Origin: Actinoallomurus vinaceus
Lineage (GTDB): Bacteria; Actinomycetota; Actinomycetes; Streptosporangiales; Streptosporangiaceae
NCBI RefSeq assembly: GCF_039542055.1
Contig: NZ_BAABHK010000004.1
Location: 372,001-436,000, forward strand
DNA: 64,000 nucleotides
Direction of reading: 5' to 3'
Both the position numbers and the translations under genes were made by a program. Numbering within the stretch: position 1 is the first letter of the stretch; every line of letters begins with the position of its first letter. The notes beneath the pieces were generated by a model. The model was not told where the DNA came from. It saw only the letters and a program-made list of their open reading frames with translations, and did not search any database. This document shows positions 59,996 through 64,000 of this stretch, one piece after another.

Positions 59996-61233
59996 CCAGA
60001 CGTCAGCTCCCGTGCCCGGGTCCGCGCCCACTGATCGGCGGCGAGCACGTCGTCCACGGCGAGCCCGCCACCCGGATCGTCCCTGTTCAGGGGGCCCGGA
60101 CCATTCGTGTGCTCGGACACTACCCGCGAGACCGTGTCGACAATCGCCGGGAACGCCAGCCTTCCGGCGAGAAAGGCGGCGACGCACTCTTCGTTCGCGC
60201 CGTTGTAGACCGCGGGCGCCGTGCCACCGGCCTCTCCGACCTCCCGGGCCAGCCGCACGGCGGGGAACGCCTCGTCGTCCAGCGGGAAGAGCTCCCACGT
60301 GTGGGCCCGCGACCAGTCGAGGGCGGGCGCCGCGTCGGGCACCCGATCGGGCCAGCCGAGGCCGAGGGCGATGGGCAGGCGCATGTCCGGCGGGCTCGCC
60401 TGCGCGATCGTCGACCCGTCCGTGAACTCCACCATCGAGTGGATGATCGACTGCGGGTGCACCATCACCTCGATCCGGTCGAACGGCACGTCGAACAGCA
60501 GGTGGGCCTCGATGACCTCCAGGCCCTTGTTGACGAGCGTCGCGGAGTTGACCGTGACCAGCGGCCCCATCGCCCAGGTGGGATGGGCGAGGGCCTGCTC
60601 GGGCGTGACGTCGGCCAGCTCGGCGCGCGTCCGCCCCCGGAACGGCCCTCCGCTGGCGGTGACGACCAGCCGGCGCAGCTCGCCGCGGGTACCTCCGCGC
60701 AGGCACTGGGCCAACGCGGAGTGCTCGGAGTCGACCGGCACGATCTGGCCCGGCTTGGCCCGGCGCTTGACGAGCGGGCCGCCGATGATGAGCGACTCCT
60801 TGTTCGCCAGGGCGAGGGTACGCCCGGCGTCGAGGGCGGCCAGCGTGGAGCGGAGGCCCGCCGCGCCGTCCACGGCGTTGAGCACGACGTCGCACGGCCA
60901 GGCGGCGACTTCGGCGATCGTGCCCGGCCCGGCGAGGAGCCTGGGCAGGCGGTAGTCCCCCGAGGAGTAGCCCCGCTTCTGGGCCTCGGCGTAGAGCGCG
61001 AGCTGGAGATCCTCGGCCACCGAGCCCCTGGCGACGGCGACCACGTCGGGCCGCAGGTCGAGGACCTGACGGGCGAGCAGGTCGACCTTGCCTCCGCCGG
61101 CGGCGAGGCCGACCACCCGGAAGCGGTCGGGGTTGCGGTGGATCACGTCGATGGCCTGAGTGCCGACCGACCCGGTCGAACCGAGGATCACGACATCTCT
61201 GCGGGCGGCTGCGGAAGGGCTGTCGTCGGGCAT
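59992..61233 (-). CDS. dxr: 1-deoxy-D-xylulose 5-phosphate reductoisomerase
   Basis: 413 residues. NADPH site VVILGSTGSVGTQAIDV, substrate and metal segment VPVDSEHSALAQCLRGG (broken family motif PVDSEHSA), SGGPFRGRT, and VHPQSIIHSMVEF. First committed enzyme of the MEP isoprenoid pathway. ATG at 61233 after GGGGGCGTG. Head of the dxr-rseP-ispG operon. Confidence 0.96.
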   Translation of the reverse strand: MPDDSPSAAARRDVVILGSTGSVGTQAIDVIHRNPDRFRVVGLAAGGGKVDLLARQVLDLRPDVVAVARGSVAEDLQLALYAEAQKRGYSSGDYRLPRLLAGPGTIAEVAAWPCDVVLNAVDGAAGLRSTLAALDAGRTLALANKESLIIGGPLVKRRAKPGQIVPVDSEHSALAQCLRGGTRGELRRLVVTASGGPFRGRTRAELADVTPEQALAHPTWAMGPLVTVNSATLVNKGLEVIEAHLLFDVPFDRIEVMVHPQSIIHSMVEFTDGSTIAQASPPDMRLPIALGLGWPDRVPDAAPALDWSRAHTWELFPLDDEAFPAVRLAREVGEAGGTAPAVYNGANEECVAAFLAGRLAFPAIVDTVSRVVSEHTNGPGPLNRDDPGGGLAVDDVLAADQWARTRARELTSG

Positions 61234-61433
61234 CACGCCCCCATTGTCCCCTGCCCCGCCCCACCCCCGACCGCCCACCGATGCCCGATCGCGATAACGC
61301 TGCGAACCGGAGCAGGACGCCTATATGGCGATTTCTCTCCGTAGTCATGTGAACACTCTTCGCGCTAGGGTTCGCCCACCGTCTCTCGATCGCGGCCGTC
61401 TCCCCGTGGCGACCGCAGAAGGGCACAAGGGCC

Positions 61434-62567
61434 ATGAAGAACTCCCCCCGCCTCGCGGCCGTGTCGGCGGCGGTCGGCGCGCTCCTGTCGGTCCCCCCGG
61501 CCCACGCGGCACAGGCCGATCCGGCACGCCCCGGCCTCCGCGCGGCGGCCCCCTCCGGCTCCGACCGCACCGGCCACCATCCCGTACGCGAGGGGCGCCG
61601 GGGGGCACCCGGCCGCCCCGGCGCGTCCTCCGATCGCGCCAGGACCGTGGTTCCCGGCCTTCCCGGCGCGTCCCTTCCCGTACGTTCCGGGGGTCCCGCC
61701 CTCGATGCCCAGGACGTGTCTCCGGCCGTCCACCCGATGGCGGCGTCCCGGATCGCGCGTGATCGGCTCGAGCGCTGGTGGACGCCCGACCGCATGCGCC
61801 GCGCGGACCCATTGGACGATCTCGCCGCCGTCCCGATGACCTGGCGGCCCGTCCCGGCCGGACGCCCCTCCGAGACGCCGGCGACGACGCCGTCGACCGG
61901 GGCCGCCTGGGTCTCCGGCGGCAAGGTGGCGCAGACCGCCGGCCGGGTGTTCTTCACCTATCAGGGCCACCCGGCGTCGTGCTCGGGCGACGCGGTCACC
62001 AGCGCGAACCAGAGCACGGTCATCACCGCGGGGCACTGCGTACGGCTCGACGGCGCCTGGCACACCGACTGGGTGTTCGTGCCCGGTTACCACGACGGTC
62101 AGGCGCCATACGGGAAGTGGACCGCCGTGCGGACGCTCACCACGGCCCAGTGGGAGGCGCGCGAAGACCTCGACTACGACGTCGGCGTCGCCACCGTCGC
62201 CCCGCTGAACGGCCGCAGGCTGACCAGCGTGGTCGGCGGCCAGGGCATCGCGTTCAACCAGAGCCGTCACCGGCCGATGCACGCCTTCGGCTACCCCGCC
62301 GAGGCCCCGTACGACGGGTCGAAGCTGACCTACTGCAGCGGCACGCCGAAGGACGACCCGGGCAAGACCCACGATCTGGGGCTGACATGCAACATGACCT
62401 CCGGGTCCAGCGGCGGTCCGTGGTTTCTGAGCTTCGACGAGAAGACCGGCGTCGGCACGCAGACCTCCGTCAACTCCTTCAAGTACGACGCGATGCCGAA
62501 CGTCATGTTCGGGCCGTACTTCGGCACCGCCGCCAAGGCCCTCTACGACAAAGCACAGAACACCTGA
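61434..62567 (+). CDS. Secreted trypsin-like serine protease, paralog 1
   Basis: 377 residues. Signal peptide MKNSPRLAAVSAAVGALLSV, a ~130-residue propeptide-like basic segment, then a chymotrypsin-fold domain with ITAGHC (His201), DLDYDVGV (Asp249) and SGSSGGPW (Ser326), plus disulfide-type cysteines. It probably matures by propeptide removal. Single gene with promoter in 61234-61433. Confidence 0.9.
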   Translation: MKNSPRLAAVSAAVGALLSVPPAHAAQADPARPGLRAAAPSGSDRTGHHPVREGRRGAPGRPGASSDRARTVVPGLPGASLPVRSGGPALDAQDVSPAVHPMAASRIARDRLERWWTPDRMRRADPLDDLAAVPMTWRPVPAGRPSETPATTPSTGAAWVSGGKVAQTAGRVFFTYQGHPASCSGDAVTSANQSTVITAGHCVRLDGAWHTDWVFVPGYHDGQAPYGKWTAVRTLTTAQWEAREDLDYDVGVATVAPLNGRRLTSVVGGQGIAFNQSRHRPMHAFGYPAEAPYDGSKLTYCSGTPKDDPGKTHDLGLTCNMTSGSSGGPWFLSFDEKTGVGTQTSVNSFKYDAMPNVMFGPYFGTAAKALYDKAQNT

Positions 62568-62631
62568 TCGGGGGCATCGCTTTACACCAAGTCACGATGC
62601 GACCACGCATGGTCCTGCACACTTTCGATCC

Positions 62632-63696
62632 ATGCCCACGCCCGCCCGCATCGCCTGCACCGTGTCCACCATCGGAGCCCTCCTCGGCACGCTCGGCACC
62701 GGGGCGCCCCGCCCCGCGCCGGGCGTGGCGGGGGTGACCGACCACGTGATCGCCACCAAGCGGTCGGCGGTCCTGCGGTACTGGACCGTGCGGCGGATGC
62801 TGCGCGCCGTGACCCCGCCCGAGCGGCTATGGCACCGCCCGCCGGTCGCTTCGCCGCCGGTGAGCCCGCCGGTCACGGCCGCCGTCACCATGACGATCGC
62901 GCGCCCGGCCGCCACCGTGCCGGACCGGGACACCACCGACACCCCGGGCCGGCAGGGCGTCGCCATGACCGGCCGGCGGGTCGTCGACGCCGCGGACCGG
63001 TACACCGTCCACGGTGCTCCCGGCTCGCCCTGGGGCTTTTCCGGCGCGGTGCGGGCCACGACCGGCAAGGTGTTCTTCACCATCAACGGCGGCGACTACG
63101 TATGCTCGGCGGGCACCATCGCCGGCGCCAACCGCGACCTCGTCGTCACGGCCGGGCACTGCGTGCAGGACGCCGCGGGGGCCTGGGCCCGCAACTGGCT
63201 CTACGTCCCCGGATACGACGAGGGCCGCCGGCCGTACGGCGCGTTCACGGCCCGGCATCTGTTCGTGCCGACCGCCTGGTCCGGACGGCACGACGAGAAC
63301 CACGACGTCGCAGTCGTGGCGCTGGCCACCGTCGGCGGCAGCCACGTCACCGACGTGGTCGGCGCCCAGACCGTGGGGTTCGACCAGCCGCGGGGCGCCG
63401 TCGTCTACGGCTTCGGCTACCCCACAGGCGGCCACTATGACGGAGAGCGGCTGGCCTACTGCAGCGGCCGGACCTATCCCGACGCCCATCGGCTCACGCA
63501 GGACCAGGGCCTGCGCTGCGACATGTCCGAGGGGTCGAGTGGCGGCCCGTGGCTGGCCGGTTTCGACCCCGTGACCGGCAGAGGCGTGGTCACCTCGGTG
63601 AACAGCTTCAAGTACTCCGACGATCCGGCGACGATGTACGGCCCGTATTTCGGCGCGGCCGTCCGCCGGGTGTACGAACAGGCACAGCATGCGTGA
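62632..63696 (+). CDS. Secreted trypsin-like serine protease, paralog 2
   Basis: 354 residues. Hydrophobic export start, a Pro/Val-rich segment (RPPVASPPVSPPV), then the same protease fold: VTAGHC, HDVAVVAL (Asp) and EGSSGGPW (Ser). Shared C-terminus (VTSVNSFKYSDDP, MYGPYFGAA) shows tandem duplication with the preceding gene, 64 bases away. Prodomains have diverged. Confidence 0.9.
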   Translation: MPTPARIACTVSTIGALLGTLGTGAPRPAPGVAGVTDHVIATKRSAVLRYWTVRRMLRAVTPPERLWHRPPVASPPVSPPVTAAVTMTIARPAATVPDRDTTDTPGRQGVAMTGRRVVDAADRYTVHGAPGSPWGFSGAVRATTGKVFFTINGGDYVCSAGTIAGANRDLVVTAGHCVQDAAGAWARNWLYVPGYDEGRRPYGAFTARHLFVPTAWSGRHDENHDVAVVALATVGGSHVTDVVGAQTVGFDQPRGAVVYGFGYPTGGHYDGERLAYCSGRTYPDAHRLTQDQGLRCDMSEGSSGGPWLAGFDPVTGRGVVTSVNSFKYSDDPATMYGPYFGAAVRRVYEQAQHA

Positions 63697-63745
63697 CCCG
63701 CAAATCCCCCGCGCAAGGTCGGCGGATTCTCTACTCTGGCCCGGC

Positions 63746-64000
63746 ATGATCAACAGCCCCCGCGTGGAACTGGTCGAGACCTCCTTCGACGATCCGATCG
63801 TGACGGGTCTGCACGTAGAGCAGGCGGCCGAGCTGGCCGCCCGGTTCGGCGCGGACGCCGACCGCCCGCCGGTGGCCGAGCCGGGAACGGTCTTCCTGGT
63901 CGCCCGTGAACGCGGTGAGCCGATCGGCTGCGCCGGGGTGCGGTGGGTCGCCGCGGCGGGCGGGCAGCCGTCCGGAGGGCAGGGCGCCGAGGTCGGCCAG
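63746..64000 (+). CDS. GNAT-family N-acetyltransferase, N-terminal part (cut by window edge)
   Basis: The ATG at 63746 opens MINSPRVELVETSFDDPIV. PGTVFLVARERGEPIGCAG is the first half of a GNAT domain (beta-strand followed by the GCAGVRW strand). The acetyl-CoA loop would lie beyond the window. Confidence 0.7.
   Translation, partial: MINSPRVELVETSFDDPIVTGLHVEQAAELAARFGADADRPPVAEPGTVFLVARERGEPIGCAGVRWVAAAGGQPSGGQGAEVGQ

Noticed and set aside
59996..61957. Long N-terminal extension of the rseP frame to 61957
   Set aside because: This part is antisense or out-of-phase to dxr and the secreted protease. RseP begins naturally at the TTG overlapping the dxr stop.

Overview
The window is very GC-rich DNA with many GTG starts, short overlaps between genes and little intergenic space. 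Its gene types point to a filamentous actinomycete: a PASTA-less Ser/Thr kinase, several luciferase-like (LLM, F420/FMN-type) oxidoreductases, Scr1-type XRE plus DUF397 genes, secreted S33 tripeptidyl aminopeptidases, and the dxr-rseP-ispG block. A Streptosporangiales or Thermomonosporaceae-like genome (Actinomadura type) is my inference. No tRNA, rRNA, CRISPR array or transposase was recognised.

Layout. 1-13.9 kb: the tail of a Ser/Thr kinase, then a catabolic block. This block holds an LLM oxidoreductase and hydantoinase/oxoprolinase HyuAB on the minus strand, an MFS exporter, two tandem near-identical secreted proteins of unknown function, an SDR, an unknown protein, a PaaI thioesterase and a zinc alcohol dehydrogenase. 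13.9-20.2 kb: a NACHT-LRR (bacterial NLR-like) ATPase and a NYN-domain nuclease in AT-richer DNA (a possible defence pair), then an ABC-F protein with a candidate attenuator leader. 20.2-24.1 kb: LLM / hydrolase-LLM-LLM catabolic genes. Four similar 18-bp inverted repeats (consensus near ACCWAGCGNNYGCTTGGT) precede hyuA/MFS, the SDR, the thioesterase/ADH pair and the LLM/hydrolase pair, so these genes may form one regulon split by the NLR island.

24.2-36.4 kb: a His-rich anchored protein with BlaI/M56 sensor genes, PhzF/LysR, an FAD monooxygenase/TetR pair with two adjacent operators, a SUKH protein, a phytase-like esterase, an M18 aminopeptidase and an MMPL transporter. 36.4-40.5 kb: a GntR-ACC deaminase-AceE-like operon. 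40.6-44.6 kb: HipA-like kinase with DUF3037, then an enoyl-CoA hydratase/CoA-transferase pair with divergent GntR. 44.6-51 kb: an eroded accessory region with a GNAT gene between inverted repeat arrays, XRE with a truncated DUF397, an APH-like protein with altered catalytic residues, and several broken genes. 51-61.2 kb: the conserved GNAT/ispG/rseP/dxr neighbourhood, opened by three paralogous S33 peptidases. 61.4-64 kb: two tandem secreted trypsin-like proteases and the start of a GNAT gene.

The most unusual structural signal is repeated duplication of gene boundaries. At five places the end of a gene, or the junction of two genes, exists in two or three copies: the hyuB/LLM junction, the SDR stop region, the phzF end, an S33 peptidase end with its terminator, and the 3' half of a PD-(D/E)XK-like nuclease.
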